NCBI RefSeq assembly: GCF_014748335.1
Contig: NZ_JAAVIY010000002.1
Coordinates: forward strand, 62,001 to 126,000
Direction of reading: 5' to 3'
Origin: Flavobacterium selenitireducens
GTDB taxonomy: Bacteria > Bacteroidota > Bacteroidia > Flavobacteriales > Flavobacteriaceae
DNA length: 64,000 nt
How positions within the stretch are numbered: position 1 is the first letter of the stretch; each line of letters starts with the position of its first letter. Shown in pieces: positions 44,469 through 53,979 of the stretch. Both the position numbers and the translations under genes were made by a program. The notes beneath the pieces were generated by a model that was not told the origin of the DNA, searched no databases, and was given only the letters and a program-made list of their open reading frames with translations.

Positions 44469-45215
44469 TCACCATTCCGACTGCAACCCATTTCTTAGCG
44501 CATCCTTGTATTTTTCCGGCTCGAACCGATATAGATCAGGCGCTTTGTGTGCTCCCCCTTTGCGGGATTCGTTGAGCTTTTCAAGAATGCCGAAACGCAG
44601 CATTTTGCGATAAAAGTTGCCGCGGTTCAGTTTTTTTCCGAGAATGATTTCGTACAGTTTCTGAAGTTCAGGCATAGTGAATTTAGCCGGCAACAAACGC
44701 AATCCGATAGGTTTGTAGTTAAGTTGTTTGCGCAACGCGGACAGCGCCTTGTCGAGAATCAGGCGGTGATCCATCATAAACTCCGGCAGGTTGCCCACGT
44801 CGAGCCATTCGCAGGCATCAGAAAATTCATCGGTAACGAGCGTGACGTCCGAGAAATCGACCAACGCGTAATATCCTACCGAAACATAGCGCTGCTTGTG
44901 CCAGAGATCGTCATCATATCCGTCGAAAAAGCCTTCTGACCGATTCAAATCACCGAACACGCGAAACTGCTGCAAATAAATGTTGGCAGCCCCGGTGCGT
45001 TCCTGAAGTATGCGGCTCGCGGCCTGGTCCATCGATTCCTCTTTTCGGATATAACCTCCGGGCAATCCCCAAAGCGGCTGGTCTTTGAGTTTCACCGCCA
45101 AAACTTTGAGACTGGCATCCTGGAACCCGAAAACCACGCAGTCAATCGAAAGGTGAGGGAGATAAATCCCGTAATTTTCCTTCGATTTTTCCGCAAGCAT
45201 TTTTTTGAGTTCCAT
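44469..45215 (-). CDS. Nudix-domain protein with winged-helix C-terminus (NrtR/AraR-type regulator)
   Basis: 248 residues. The Nudix domain covers about 15-150. The Nudix box starts GGYIRKEES, but the REUXEE core reads RILQER, so key Glu residues are missing. The C-terminal part (about 160-240) looks like the winged helix of NrtR/AraR-type transcription factors. I infer a ligand-binding regulator rather than an active pyrophosphohydrolase. It is divergent from the esterase at 45417, its likely target. Confidence 0.82.
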   Translation of the reverse strand: MELKKMLAEKSKENYGIYLPHLSIDCVVFGFQDASLKVLAVKLKDQPLWGLPGGYIRKEESMDQAASRILQERTGAANIYLQQFRVFGDLNRSEGFFDGYDDDLWHKQRYVSVGYYALVDFSDVTLVTDEFSDACEWLDVGNLPEFMMDHRLILDKALSALRKQLNYKPIGLRLLPAKFTMPELQKLYEIILGKKLNRGNFYRKMLRFGILEKLNESRKGGAHKAPDLYRFEPEKYKDALRNGLQSEW

Positions 45216-45416
45216 GGGTTAGTTCCGTTCGTTTCCGAATGTGTTTTACGATGGGTCAAGATACTGTTTTTTCAAAAAAGGCACGTTAGCCCAACCGTAT
45301 AATATCGTGTGGTTCAGGCTCCGGACGCGTCGTTTGGCGCAATTCTCCGCTTTCGTCAAAAATCAATGCTTCTGACGGAAGCTTTTTGCTACATTAGAGA
45401 TTTAATTACAACCAAT

Positions 45417-46583
45417 ATGAAAATCCTGAATCTTGTGTTTTTGCTGATGGCGAGTGTCGTGTTCGCACAGGAAAATCTTACGTTCGATCAACATCGGGAA
45501 ATCGTCTCACCAGAAATCCACGGTGACAATTCGGTCACGTTCAGATTGCTTGCTCCCGATGCGAAAGAAGTCCGGATCGAATCTGATTTTTTGGCCGGTA
45601 ACGGCTTCGGTAAAGGTGGCGCCGATCTCAAAAAAGGCAGCGATGGCGTCTGGAGTTACACTTCTGCTAAACTGGCATCCGAACTTTACAGCTATCACTT
45701 CGTCGTGGACGGCTTGCAATCGCTCGATCCCAACAATGCTTACCTGATTCGCGATGTGGCGACGATCGTCAACATTTTCCTTATCGGAAACGGGAAAGCC
45801 GACACCTATAAAACTCAGGATGTTCCTCACGGCACTGTCGCACGTCGCTGGTACGATTCCCCTACGTTGAAAGCCAACCGACGCATGACGGTTTACACGC
45901 CTCCCGGTTATGAAACGTCAAAGGAATCCTATCCCACACTGTATCTGCTTCACGGAGCCGGCGGAGATGAGGAAGCCTGGATCGCCCTTGGACGCACGTC
46001 TCAAATTCTCGACAACCTGATCGCGCAACAAAAGGCAAAGCCGATGATTGTTGTCATGACGAACGGAAACGCCGGGCAAACTGCCGCTCCCGGAGAATCG
46101 TCAACGCCGATGACCAAACCGATTTTCCTGCAACCGGACATGTTTTCCGGCAACACAGAAAAAGCCTACCCTGATGTCGTAAAGTTCATCGAATCGAATT
46201 ACCGTGTCAAAAAAGACAAAGCCAGCCGCGCGATCGCCGGGCTTTCGATGGGCGGCATGCACTCGCTGGTGATTTCAGCCAATAATCCCGGTATGTTCGA
46301 CTATGTCGGCGTTTTCTCGTCGGCACAATTGCAGCCGAAAGACGCAAAAGCAGAAGCCTACGCGAATTTTGACCAAAAGCTCAAAACCCAGAAGGACAAA
46401 GGCTTTAAGTTGTATTGGATCGCGATCGGGAAAGACGACTTCCTGTTCAGGCAATCGAATGAATTCCGTGCGAAACTGGACGCGATCGGTTTGAAATATA
46501 CCTACAAAGAAACGGAAGGCGGTCACAGCTGGTCGAACTGGCGCGATTACCTGACGGAGTTCGCACCTAAATTATTCCGATAA
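45417..46583 (+). CDS. Secreted CE1-type esterase with N-terminal early-set domain
   Basis: 388 residues. A signal peptide (about 1-18, ending VFAQ) precedes a CBM48/early-set-like domain (about 30-115) and an alpha/beta hydrolase domain. The nucleophile elbow is GLSMGG, and the late His is in EGGHSW. The architecture matches feruloyl-esterase-like enzymes that release acyl groups from plant polysaccharides. ATG 45417 gives the signal peptide. Regulation by the divergent Nudix protein is inferred. Confidence 0.88.
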   Translation: MKILNLVFLLMASVVFAQENLTFDQHREIVSPEIHGDNSVTFRLLAPDAKEVRIESDFLAGNGFGKGGADLKKGSDGVWSYTSAKLASELYSYHFVVDGLQSLDPNNAYLIRDVATIVNIFLIGNGKADTYKTQDVPHGTVARRWYDSPTLKANRRMTVYTPPGYETSKESYPTLYLLHGAGGDEEAWIALGRTSQILDNLIAQQKAKPMIVVMTNGNAGQTAAPGESSTPMTKPIFLQPDMFSGNTEKAYPDVVKFIESNYRVKKDKASRAIAGLSMGGMHSLVISANNPGMFDYVGVFSSAQLQPKDAKAEAYANFDQKLKTQKDKGFKLYWIAIGKDDFLFRQSNEFRAKLDAIGLKYTYKETEGGHSWSNWRDYLTEFAPKLFR

Positions 46584-46592
46584 CACGCAAAC

Positions 46593-47729
46593 GTGACACA
46601 TCCAAATTTTACGCAAGACACTGCTTCACTAAGCCCAGCCAAGCCGCATTTTCCCATTCTCGACGGGCTGCGCGGCGTCGCGGCCGTAATGGTCGTGATT
46701 TTCCACTTGTTCGAATCTCACGCGACGAGCCACCAGGACCAGATCGTCAATCACGGTTATCTTGCCGTCGATTTCTTTTTTCTGCTTTCTGGATTTGTGA
46801 TCGGCTATGCGTATGACGACCGCTGGGGCAAAATGACCGTCAGGGATTTCATCAAACGCCGGTTGATACGGTTACAGCCGATGGTCGTGATGGGCATGCT
46901 CATCGGTGGGATTCTGTTCTATTTCCAAGCTTCGGAATTGTGGCCGAACATAGCGCAAACACCGGTCTGGAAGATGGTTTTGGTGATGGTAATCGGAATG
47001 ACGTTGATTCCGCTGCCGCTGTCGATGGACATTCGCGGCTGGACCGAAATGCATCCGCTCAACGGTCCGGGCTGGTCGCTGTTTTACGAGTATATCGCCA
47101 ATATTTTATACGCTGTCGGCGTGCGTAAATTCTCAAATACCGCGTTGGCACTCTTGGTTTTGGTAACCGGAACCGGGCTTGCGCATTACGTAGTCACAAG
47201 TCCCGGAGGCGACATCGTGGGCGGATGGGCGCTCACAGCCGACCAAATCTACATCGGATTCACAAGGATGTTGTTTCCGTTTTTCGCCGGACTGTTGCTG
47301 TTCCGCCTTGGGAAGCTTGGCCGCATTAAAAACGCCTTCGTTTGGTGCAGTTTGTCAATCATCGCAATCCTAGCTCTTCCAAGAATCGGAGGAAGCGAAA
47401 ATCTTTGGCAAAATGGTTTGTACGAAGCGATTTGCATCATCATCTTTTTTCCGCTTATCGTGTACTGGGGCGCGAGCGGAGAAATAAAATCGCAAATCGG
47501 GAAACGCATTTGCAAATTTACCGGCGCTATTTCGTATCCGCTTTACATTACGCATTATCCGTTGGTGTACTGCTATATGGCGTGGGTTTCCAAAACCAAA
47601 GCGACGCTTTCTCAAGGCGCGCCCTATATGGTATTGACGTTCGTCATTGCGGTAATTTTGGCGTTTGCCTGTCTGAAATGCTACGACGAACCGACCCGGA
47701 AATGGCTGCGTGCAAAATTCCAGAAATGA
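46593..47729 (+). CDS. Membrane acyltransferase (acyltransferase 3 / OafA family)
   Basis: 378 residues with about 10 transmembrane helices. The N-terminal LDGLRGVAAVMVVIFHLFE carries the conserved Arg and His of the family, and DFFFLLSGFVIGY follows. Such proteins O-acylate surface sugars or other acceptors. GTG start at 46593, 9 nt after the esterase stop, so both may act on carbohydrate. Confidence 0.88.
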   Translation: MTHPNFTQDTASLSPAKPHFPILDGLRGVAAVMVVIFHLFESHATSHQDQIVNHGYLAVDFFFLLSGFVIGYAYDDRWGKMTVRDFIKRRLIRLQPMVVMGMLIGGILFYFQASELWPNIAQTPVWKMVLVMVIGMTLIPLPLSMDIRGWTEMHPLNGPGWSLFYEYIANILYAVGVRKFSNTALALLVLVTGTGLAHYVVTSPGGDIVGGWALTADQIYIGFTRMLFPFFAGLLLFRLGKLGRIKNAFVWCSLSIIAILALPRIGGSENLWQNGLYEAICIIIFFPLIVYWGASGEIKSQIGKRICKFTGAISYPLYITHYPLVYCYMAWVSKTKATLSQGAPYMVLTFVIAVILAFACLKCYDEPTRKWLRAKFQK

Positions 47730-47732
47730 TTT

Positions 47733-47909
47733 GGGCGCCGCCGCGACGGGCGAAAATCAGGTAACACGGATTATTTGTGAAGTCGCGGCCGGGCTTTCGG
47801 CTTTATCTTTTGGAAACCTCAAAGGTTTTGACCCGAGCCGAAAACAACCAATATAGGGCGAAATAAACCTTTGAGGTTTCCAAAAGGATGCCGCCTCAAT
47901 CCCTGGCGC
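47733..47909 (+). repeat. Multibranched repeat family B, copy B4, with a nested 22-bp palindrome stem
   Basis: Closing stem GCGCC (47735-47739) with GGCGC (47905-47909), differing from other copies in a compensated way. Hairpin 1 CCGCGAC/GTCGCGG follows, then CGGGCTTTCGGCTTTATC. Hairpin 2 has 22-bp perfect arms at 47807-47828 and 47865-47886 containing GAAACCTCAAAGGTTT, then GGATGCCGCCTCAATCCC. It lies between convergent genes. Confidence 0.8.
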
Positions 47910-47949
47910 TAACTCCAAAGACGCCACCTATCGATACTATACTACTTGG

Positions 47950-49389
47950 TCAAAAGAACCAACTCGCCACGAAAATCGCCGCGATAACGCAAATCAGATC
48001 GACAAGCAACATCGCGCCTAACGTGTAACGTGTATTCTTGATTTTCACCGATCCGAAATACACCGCGATCACATAAAAAGTCGTTTCGGCGCTGCACTGG
48101 AAGATACAAACCAATCTTCCCGTAAACGAATCAGGGCCGGCCTGTCGCATCGCATCGATCATGAAGCCACGCGAGCCGCCCGATGAAAACGGTCGCAAAA
48201 GCGCCACGGGCAACGCATCGGTGATTTGCTTGGTCACACCAATGTTCGAGAAGAAAATCGCGATCCAATTCGAAATGATCTCAAAAAGTCCGGAATTTCT
48301 GAACAGCGAAATCGCCACAAGCATGCCCAAAACATACGGAAATATTGTAATGCCGGTCTTGAGCCCGTTGTTGGCCCCGTTTACGAACGAATCGAAAATG
48401 GTAGTGTCGAGCGCGACGAACTTTTTCTCGTTGACAAAAGCGAAAACCAGCGTCACGCCAATGATTCCGATAAGCATGATGCCGGAAAGGTTGGAAGTGA
48501 ACACATTTTTGCCAATCAAATCAAGGCTGTTCACATAAAACAAAAGCCCGACTATCGCGGCGATTATCGTCATCAAAGCCGTAATCAACGACACGCTTTT
48601 GAAGTTGATGCGCTGCCTGATCCCGATGATCAAAAAGGCCGCAAGCGTGCCAATGAAAGACGTAATAATGCACGGCAACATAACATCTGCCGGATTCGTG
48701 GCGTTCTCTGCCGCACGATACCCGATGATCGACGTCGGAATTAGCGTCAGGCCGGCCGCGTGCAAGCACATGAACATGATTTGGGCATCGCTGGCCTTGT
48801 CTTTTTCCGGATTGATTTCCTGCAGACTTTCCATGGCTTTGAGCCCAAATGGCGTCGCGGCAGAATCAAGGCCGAGGAAATTTGCAGCAAAATTCAACGT
48901 CATATACGAAATCGACGGGTGGTTTTTGGGAACCGTCGGGAAGACTTTTACGAATACCGGGCTGAGTTTTCGCGCCAATTTTTCTGCCGCTCCGGAATCG
49001 ATGAGCAATTGCATGAGGCCACAAAAAAACGCGAGATAGGCGATAAGCGGAATAATGAGGTCGAGCACCGTGCTTTTGCAGGTTGGCAGCAAACCATCTG
49101 ACTTTTGGACACCGCTGTAAATCTTGACCGTTTGGTTTTTGTAAGCGTACGTCGTGTCGAGATCCGTCGTGTCGCGGTCGATGGTAAAGGCTTTGTCGTC
49201 TGATTTTTGGATGCTGTCGCGAATGAACGCCGGCACTTCATTGAGGTACTTTTCCCCGATTTGGATCGGGTCGTCTTTTTTGCCGTTGATGATGTAATCA
49301 AGACCGTAATTCTGGCCCAATACCAAACTGACAAGGATAAAAACGATGGACGATATGAAAATGGTGAGCCAGAACCTGCTTAAAACCAT
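47950..49389 (-). CDS. SpmA-SpmB fusion nucleoside-recognition membrane protein
   Basis: 479 residues. The N-terminal half matches SpmA and the C-terminal half SpmB, two spore maturation proteins with nucleoside-recognition (Gate) domains. About 9-10 transmembrane helices; a periplasmic-type insert rich in Asp and Thr lies at about 40-105. In non-sporulating Bacteroidota this fused form is common and its role is unknown, possibly transport. Confidence 0.88.
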   Translation of the reverse strand: MVLSRFWLTIFISSIVFILVSLVLGQNYGLDYIINGKKDDPIQIGEKYLNEVPAFIRDSIQKSDDKAFTIDRDTTDLDTTYAYKNQTVKIYSGVQKSDGLLPTCKSTVLDLIIPLIAYLAFFCGLMQLLIDSGAAEKLARKLSPVFVKVFPTVPKNHPSISYMTLNFAANFLGLDSAATPFGLKAMESLQEINPEKDKASDAQIMFMCLHAAGLTLIPTSIIGYRAAENATNPADVMLPCIITSFIGTLAAFLIIGIRQRINFKSVSLITALMTIIAAIVGLLFYVNSLDLIGKNVFTSNLSGIMLIGIIGVTLVFAFVNEKKFVALDTTIFDSFVNGANNGLKTGITIFPYVLGMLVAISLFRNSGLFEIISNWIAIFFSNIGVTKQITDALPVALLRPFSSGGSRGFMIDAMRQAGPDSFTGRLVCIFQCSAETTFYVIAVYFGSVKIKNTRYTLGAMLLVDLICVIAAIFVASWFF

Positions 49390-49571
49390 GTCGATTAGAT
49401 GATGAGATAATTAGAAAATGTGACAATTAGCGACCCGAGGCGCAGCCGAACTGGCCGAAGGCAATGACGCGATTAGCGAATGGAACAATTAGCTGCGGCC
49501 ATTCTCTATCGGGCTAATTTAGTGAATTGTCGCGACAGATCGCCGATTGGTTTTTCGGGTTCCGGAGCCTA
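49390..49571. other. Intergenic stretch with degenerate ATTAG motifs
   Basis: First part of the 416-bp gap before feoA. It contains several AATTAG or ATTAGCGA segments similar to the octamers of the element at 42077, but no clean inverted repeat and no gene. Confidence 0.5.
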
Positions 49572-49702
49572 GCCCCGATGCGAGCGGACAGCCTTTTGAA
49601 AAAACCTGCTTTTTTTGCGCGGCGATGACGGCGACCAGAGAAGCCGGAAGCGCCGCCTTGCAAAAATAGGTGGGTTTAAAAAAGCGGGCAGCGGGCAGCG
49701 GG
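49572..49702 (+). repeat. Hairpin repeat family A, copy A3
   Basis: Starts CCCCGATGCGAGCGGACAGCC then TTTTG. Stems TTTTTGC/GCAAAAA and GCGGCG/CGCCGC (49619-49624, 49651-49656) enclose GGCGACCAGAGAAGCC. It ends AAAAAAGCGGGCAGCGGG. It lies upstream of feoA between divergent genes. Confidence 0.75.
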
Positions 49703-49805
49703 AAAATGCTTCTTAAAAATACGATAATGTTGGCCGTTACCGCCGTCAAAACGGGTCGGTTTGGAATCTTTGTCGTACTTTTGCGCAGATTCAATCTAAA
49801 TAAGC

Positions 49806-50036
49806 TTGCAAACAACCGTCGACCGCCTCAAGAAAGGCGACAGGGCCACCATTACTGGGATAGACGCCGATGCGCTTCCGCTCAAGCTGCTCGAAATGGG
49901 CTGCCTGCCGGGCAACAGCGTCGAACTCCTACAGATCGCACCGCTCGGAGATCCTATGTATCTCGACATAAATGGTGCGCGGCTGGCGATTCGCAAGGAA
50001 ACCGCAAAGCACATCTCGGTTGAGGTGACGTCGTAA
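49806..50036 (+). CDS. feoA: Ferrous iron transport protein FeoA
   Basis: 76 residues, an SH3-like small cytosolic protein that interacts with FeoB. The segments LLEMGCLPGNSVELLQIAPLG and ISVEVTS are typical. The start is TTG at 49806; there is no in-frame ATG before the conserved core. It abuts feoB (TAA then ATG). Confidence 0.92.
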   Translation: MQTTVDRLKKGDRATITGIDADALPLKLLEMGCLPGNSVELLQIAPLGDPMYLDINGARLAIRKETAKHISVEVTS

Positions 50037-52139
50037 ATGAGCAACGAAAATATCAATGTAGCGCTTATCGGAAACCCGAATGTGGGAAAAACCTCCGTAT
50101 TCAATGCGCTCACGGGACTCAATCAGCAAGTTGGGAATTATCCGGGCATCACGGTCGAGAAAAAAGTAGGATTTTGCAAACTTCCGAACCACGCGAAAGC
50201 GAACATTCTCGATTTGCCGGGGACGTACAGTCTCAACGCAAGTTCGATGGACGAAAATGTAGTAATCGAACTCCTGCTCAACAAAAACGACAAATTGTTC
50301 CCAGACGTGGCCGTTGTCGTAACCGATGTCGAAAACCTCAAGCGCAACCTGCTGCTTTTCACCCAGATCAAAGACCTCGAGATTCCAGTGATCCTTGCCA
50401 TCAACATGGCCGATCGCATGGCCTACAAAGGCATCTCGCTCGATATTTCCCATCTCGAAGAACAACTCAACACGAAAATTGCGCTGATCAGTACGCGTAA
50501 AAAGCAAGGCATAGAGGAACTGAAACAGCTCATCATGTCCTATAAAAATCTTTCGACGGAACCTTGCCTCAATGCTTCGTCCATGGATCCCGACTATTTC
50601 GGCGGGTTGCGAAAGACTTTCCCGAACGAGCTCGTTTATAAATTGTGGCTCGTGATTACCCAGGACGTGAATTTCCGCGGCATTGAGAAAAAGGAAATCC
50701 TGTCTGAGCACAGAAAGTCAGATTCCGAGCTCAAGCGCATGCAGCAAAAGGAAACGATAAAGCGTTACCAATTCATAAACGACGTGCTCAAGGTCGGGCA
50801 AACGATCGACAAGGAATCGGCTCGTGATTTTGGGACGAAACTCGATCGCATTCTGACGCATAAAGTTTGGGGCTATGCGATTTTCTTTGGTATACTGTTT
50901 TTGATTTTCCAAAGTATTTTCAGTTGGTCGGAGGTGCCGATGGATCTCATCGATTCGGCTTTCGGATGGATGTCCACGGCCGTTCAGGAACACATGCCGC
51001 CGGGCGTGCTCACCGATTTGATTTCACAGGGCATCATTCCCGGAATAGGCGGGATCGTGATATTCATTCCCCAAATCGCATTCCTGTTCCTTTTCATTTC
51101 GGTACTCGAAGAAAGCGGTTATATGAGCCGCGTCGTGTTTTTGATGGACAAGATCATGAAGCGTTTCGGCCTTAGCGGAAAGAGCGTCGTGCCTTTGATT
51201 TCGGGCGTCGCCTGCGCCATTCCCGCGATTATGGCCACGCGCAATATCGAAAATTGGAAAGAACGCCTGATCACGATTTTGGTCACGCCGTTCACGACCT
51301 GCTCGGCCCGCTTGCCGGTTTATACAATCATCATTTCGCTTGTGATTCCGGATGAGCGCGTGCTCGGATTCCTCAACATACGCGGACTTATGCTCATGGC
51401 CTTGTATGCCGCCGGATTCCTGATGGCGATTTTTGCCGCTTACATCTTCAACAAGATTCTCAAGGTCACGTCCAAAACGTATTTTGTCGTCGAAATGCCG
51501 AATTACAAATTGCCATTGTTGCGCAACGTCGGGATCAATGTTGTGGAGAAAACCAAGGCGTTCGTCGTCGGAGCCGGAAAGATCATCCTAGCGATTTCGA
51601 TCGTGTTGTGGTTTCTCGCGTCTTACGGGCCGGGAGACGACTTCAACAACGCCGATAAAATCGTGACGGCTCAAATTTCAAAGTCGGATGCAGCCGTTTC
51701 ACAACAGGAACTCGATGGCCATATCGCGTCTTACAAACTCGAAAATTCCTATCTCGGAATTGCCGGGAAAGTCATAGAACCCGTGATAAAACCTTTGGGT
51801 TACGATTGGAAAATCGGGATTGCGGTGTTGAGTTCTTTCGCCGCGCGCGAAGTTTTTGTGGGGACGTTGGCCACGATTTATTCGGTGGGCGAAACCGACG
51901 AACAAGACCCGATACGCGAAAAAATGGCCGCTGAAAGACGTCCTGACGGCTCCAAACTTTTCGATCTCCCCACCGGCATATCGCTTTTGCTGTTCTACGC
52001 CTTTGCCATGCAATGCGCCAGTACGCTGGCTATCGTGAAAAAGGAAACGAATTCCTGGAAATGGCCTGCGATACAGTTCGCGATCATGAGCGCCGTCGCC
52101 TACCTCGCCGCACTAACCGCTTACCAGTTTTTGCAATGA
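50037..52139 (+). CDS. feoB: Ferrous iron transporter FeoB
   Basis: 700 residues. The N-terminal G domain has G1 GNPNVGKTS (about 12-20), G3 DLPGTYSL, and G4 in the NMAD region. Then a helical spacer, two gate (nucleoside-recognition) domains and the transmembrane core with about 8-10 helices. It imports Fe2+ across the inner membrane. Its stop overlaps the next small gene (ATGA). Confidence 0.96.
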   Translation: MSNENINVALIGNPNVGKTSVFNALTGLNQQVGNYPGITVEKKVGFCKLPNHAKANILDLPGTYSLNASSMDENVVIELLLNKNDKLFPDVAVVVTDVENLKRNLLLFTQIKDLEIPVILAINMADRMAYKGISLDISHLEEQLNTKIALISTRKKQGIEELKQLIMSYKNLSTEPCLNASSMDPDYFGGLRKTFPNELVYKLWLVITQDVNFRGIEKKEILSEHRKSDSELKRMQQKETIKRYQFINDVLKVGQTIDKESARDFGTKLDRILTHKVWGYAIFFGILFLIFQSIFSWSEVPMDLIDSAFGWMSTAVQEHMPPGVLTDLISQGIIPGIGGIVIFIPQIAFLFLFISVLEESGYMSRVVFLMDKIMKRFGLSGKSVVPLISGVACAIPAIMATRNIENWKERLITILVTPFTTCSARLPVYTIIISLVIPDERVLGFLNIRGLMLMALYAAGFLMAIFAAYIFNKILKVTSKTYFVVEMPNYKLPLLRNVGINVVEKTKAFVVGAGKIILAISIVLWFLASYGPGDDFNNADKIVTAQISKSDAAVSQQELDGHIASYKLENSYLGIAGKVIEPVIKPLGYDWKIGIAVLSSFAAREVFVGTLATIYSVGETDEQDPIREKMAAERRPDGSKLFDLPTGISLLLFYAFAMQCASTLAIVKKETNSWKWPAIQFAIMSAVAYLAALTAYQFLQ

Positions 52140-52258
52140 TACAGGAACTCATCGCATTCGGGATTTTGGGTGTCGCCTTGTTGTATTTGGGGCGAAAGTT
52201 CTTTTACAAGAAAAAGAAAAATAACGACAATTGCGGCACAGACTGCGGTTGCGGATGA
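52136..52258 (+). CDS. FeoB-associated Cys-rich membrane protein
   Basis: 40 residues. One N-terminal transmembrane helix (about 2-20), a basic stretch (KKKK), and a Cys-rich tail (CGTDCGCG). The ATG overlaps the feoB stop by 4 nt. It corresponds to the small FeoB-associated proteins of Bacteroidota that may replace FeoC. Confidence 0.85.
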   Translation: MIQELIAFGILGVALLYLGRKFFYKKKKNNDNCGTDCGCG

Positions 52259-52260
52259 TA

Positions 52261-52410
52261 ATTTGGGCGTGCCGGCGGCCGTCGAAAACTCGTGCCCGAA
52301 CAATTTAACGCCAAGCCGCCGTCAGGCTGACCCGCTGCTATCTTACATAAAAAAAGCCCGGAAAACCCGGGCTCTTTTTATGCAAGGATATCCGCTCGCA
52401 TCCTTCACGC
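52261..52410 (+). repeat. Multibranched repeat family B, copy B5, with terminator-like hairpin 2
   Basis: Closing stem GCGTG (52267-52271) with CACGC (52406-52410). Hairpin 1 CGGCGG/CCGCCG is followed by GGCTGACCCGCTGCTATC. Hairpin 2 AGCCCGG/CCGGGCT sits between runs of A and T (52348-52380) and can terminate both feo and the convergent gene. Then GGATATCCGCTCGCATCC. Confidence 0.8.
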
Positions 52411-52433
52411 GAACGGTTTGGAAGATCTTGCTG

Positions 52434-53246
52434 TTACAATTTCGAAACCGTGGCAGTAGTCGAAGATGTAGAAGTGCTTTTCATATCCATTTTCATCCCG
52501 GAAACTTCGATCGTCATATCCATGGTCATCGTTGCGCCGTTTTTCTTGATGTATTTGTCGGCAATAGAAACCTCTACTTTACCTGTTCCTGTTCCGGTAG
52601 CCGTCGCTTTGATGTCGGTAGCGTCGTTTTTGTCCATTGTAAGCGTTTGAGCGCTGTCAAAAAACCCTATCCCGTTCTCGACTTTGGTCAATTTGTAAGT
52701 TGACTTTATCGTGGCGCTCAATGTTCCCATTTGCCCAAGTGGGATTTGCAAAGGCGTCGTATCTTCGAAAGAATCGCCAATTGCCAACGCTTTTTTAGGG
52801 AAGTTGATTTGCTTGAGACCGCTTTCGAGCATAGTGTTGAGCATTGTTTTGATCTCGTCCGTGACGTTATCGCCCTTCACGGATTCCATGACGAACTTTC
52901 CTGAACCGTCGAACTTCCCGACGACGGTCATGCCGCTCGCAGGGCTTTTTTGTTCCATTGGCTGGCCGTTATAGGTTTGTTTTACGGTCACATCCCCGTA
53001 TTTCAGTTCTACGGGAACGCTTCCGTCCGCAGCGGCCTTGGCAGTAGTCATGACAAACGGACCTTTTGTTTCCTGTAGGATCGTCATCGGGCCCTGGGTC
53101 GGGACGTCCATGTTGATGTTGTTGAGTGACACGGTTTCAAGCGTGTATTTTTTCAAAGGCTCAATCTTGATCTCAAACTGAGTTGCTTTTTGAGCCGATA
53201 CAAGGCTCGTCGCCAAGAATGCGACCAAAGCGATGGTTTTTTTCAT
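52434..53246 (-). CDS. DUF6263 family secreted protein
   Basis: 270 residues. A signal peptide (MKKTIALVAFLATSLVSAQ) precedes a beta-rich domain with many Thr, Ser and Met residues and a Met/Thr-rich C-terminal end. It fits the DUF6263 family as I know it. Function unknown. It follows the metal regulator by 25 nt on the same strand, so it may belong to a metal regulon. ATG 53246 gives the signal peptide. Confidence 0.7.
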   Translation of the reverse strand: MKKTIALVAFLATSLVSAQKATQFEIKIEPLKKYTLETVSLNNINMDVPTQGPMTILQETKGPFVMTTAKAAADGSVPVELKYGDVTVKQTYNGQPMEQKSPASGMTVVGKFDGSGKFVMESVKGDNVTDEIKTMLNTMLESGLKQINFPKKALAIGDSFEDTTPLQIPLGQMGTLSATIKSTYKLTKVENGIGFFDSAQTLTMDKNDATDIKATATGTGTGKVEVSIADKYIKKNGATMTMDMTIEVSGMKMDMKSTSTSSTTATVSKL

Positions 53247-53271
53247 ATTGCTGATGTTTATGCGGGGCAAG

Positions 53272-53925
53272 TTACGTTTTTCGTACGAACAAATTCCCTG
53301 CAATTTTATTCGAGATGGTAAGTTCGGTCATATTGGTTTTGATGCGCAGCGATTGATCGAAACTTTCTTTAGAAAGCACTTCGATTCTCGTACCAAGCGA
53401 TATGTTCTGTTTGTCGAGATATTGTAAAAATTCCGAAGACGTGTCTTTCACGCCAACACAAACACCGGCTTGTCCCTGCTCGAGTTCAGAAAGCAACTGC
53501 TTGTCCACCTTTACGATGCGTCCCTTGGAATCGGGAATCGGGTCGCCGTGCGGATCTTCGGTCGGATTCCCTAGAAAATCGTCCAATCTGTCGATAAGCT
53601 GTTCCGATTGTATGTGCTCGAGCTGTTCGGCGATATCGTGTACTTCATCCCAGTTGAAATCGAGCTTTTCGACGAGGAAGACTTCCCAAAGCCGGTGTTT
53701 GCGAACGATCATCTTGGCGGCCAGCAAACCGCTTTCAGTAAGGGAAACACCTTGATATTTTTTGTAGCTCACGAGTTTTTTCTCGGCCAGTTTCTTGAGC
53801 ATGTCCGTCACCGAGGATGCTTTCGTATCCATTTTCTCGGCGATGGCGTTCGTGCTCACGCCGCTGTCCGAAACACTTGTGAGATGGTAGATGGTTTTGA
53901 GGTAATTTTCTTCAGAAAAAGTCAT
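53272..53925 (-). CDS. DtxR/MntR-family metal-dependent repressor
   Basis: 217 residues. The N-terminal winged helix (about 1-65, STNAIAEKM and ASSVTDMLKKL) is followed by the dimerisation and metal-binding domain with KHRLWEVFL, HDIAEQLEHIQS and DPHGDPIP. A C-terminal FeoA-like SH3 domain (about 145-217) makes it the longer IdeR/SirR type. It is 54 nt downstream of the Nramp gene and is the likely regulator of the divergent promoter at 55861-55936. Confidence 0.92.
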   Translation of the reverse strand: MTFSEENYLKTIYHLTSVSDSGVSTNAIAEKMDTKASSVTDMLKKLAEKKLVSYKKYQGVSLTESGLLAAKMIVRKHRLWEVFLVEKLDFNWDEVHDIAEQLEHIQSEQLIDRLDDFLGNPTEDPHGDPIPDSKGRIVKVDKQLLSELEQGQAGVCVGVKDTSSEFLQYLDKQNISLGTRIEVLSKESFDQSLRIKTNMTELTISNKIAGNLFVRKT

Positions 53926-53979
53926 AATAGTCTTAAAGCATGATATCGTTTCGAAACGGACTCAATGAACAAGGGCAAC

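Noticed and set aside
50037..52139. Frameshift or split in feoB
   Set aside because: The frame is continuous from the G domain to the last helix, and the short downstream gene is a separate coupled protein.
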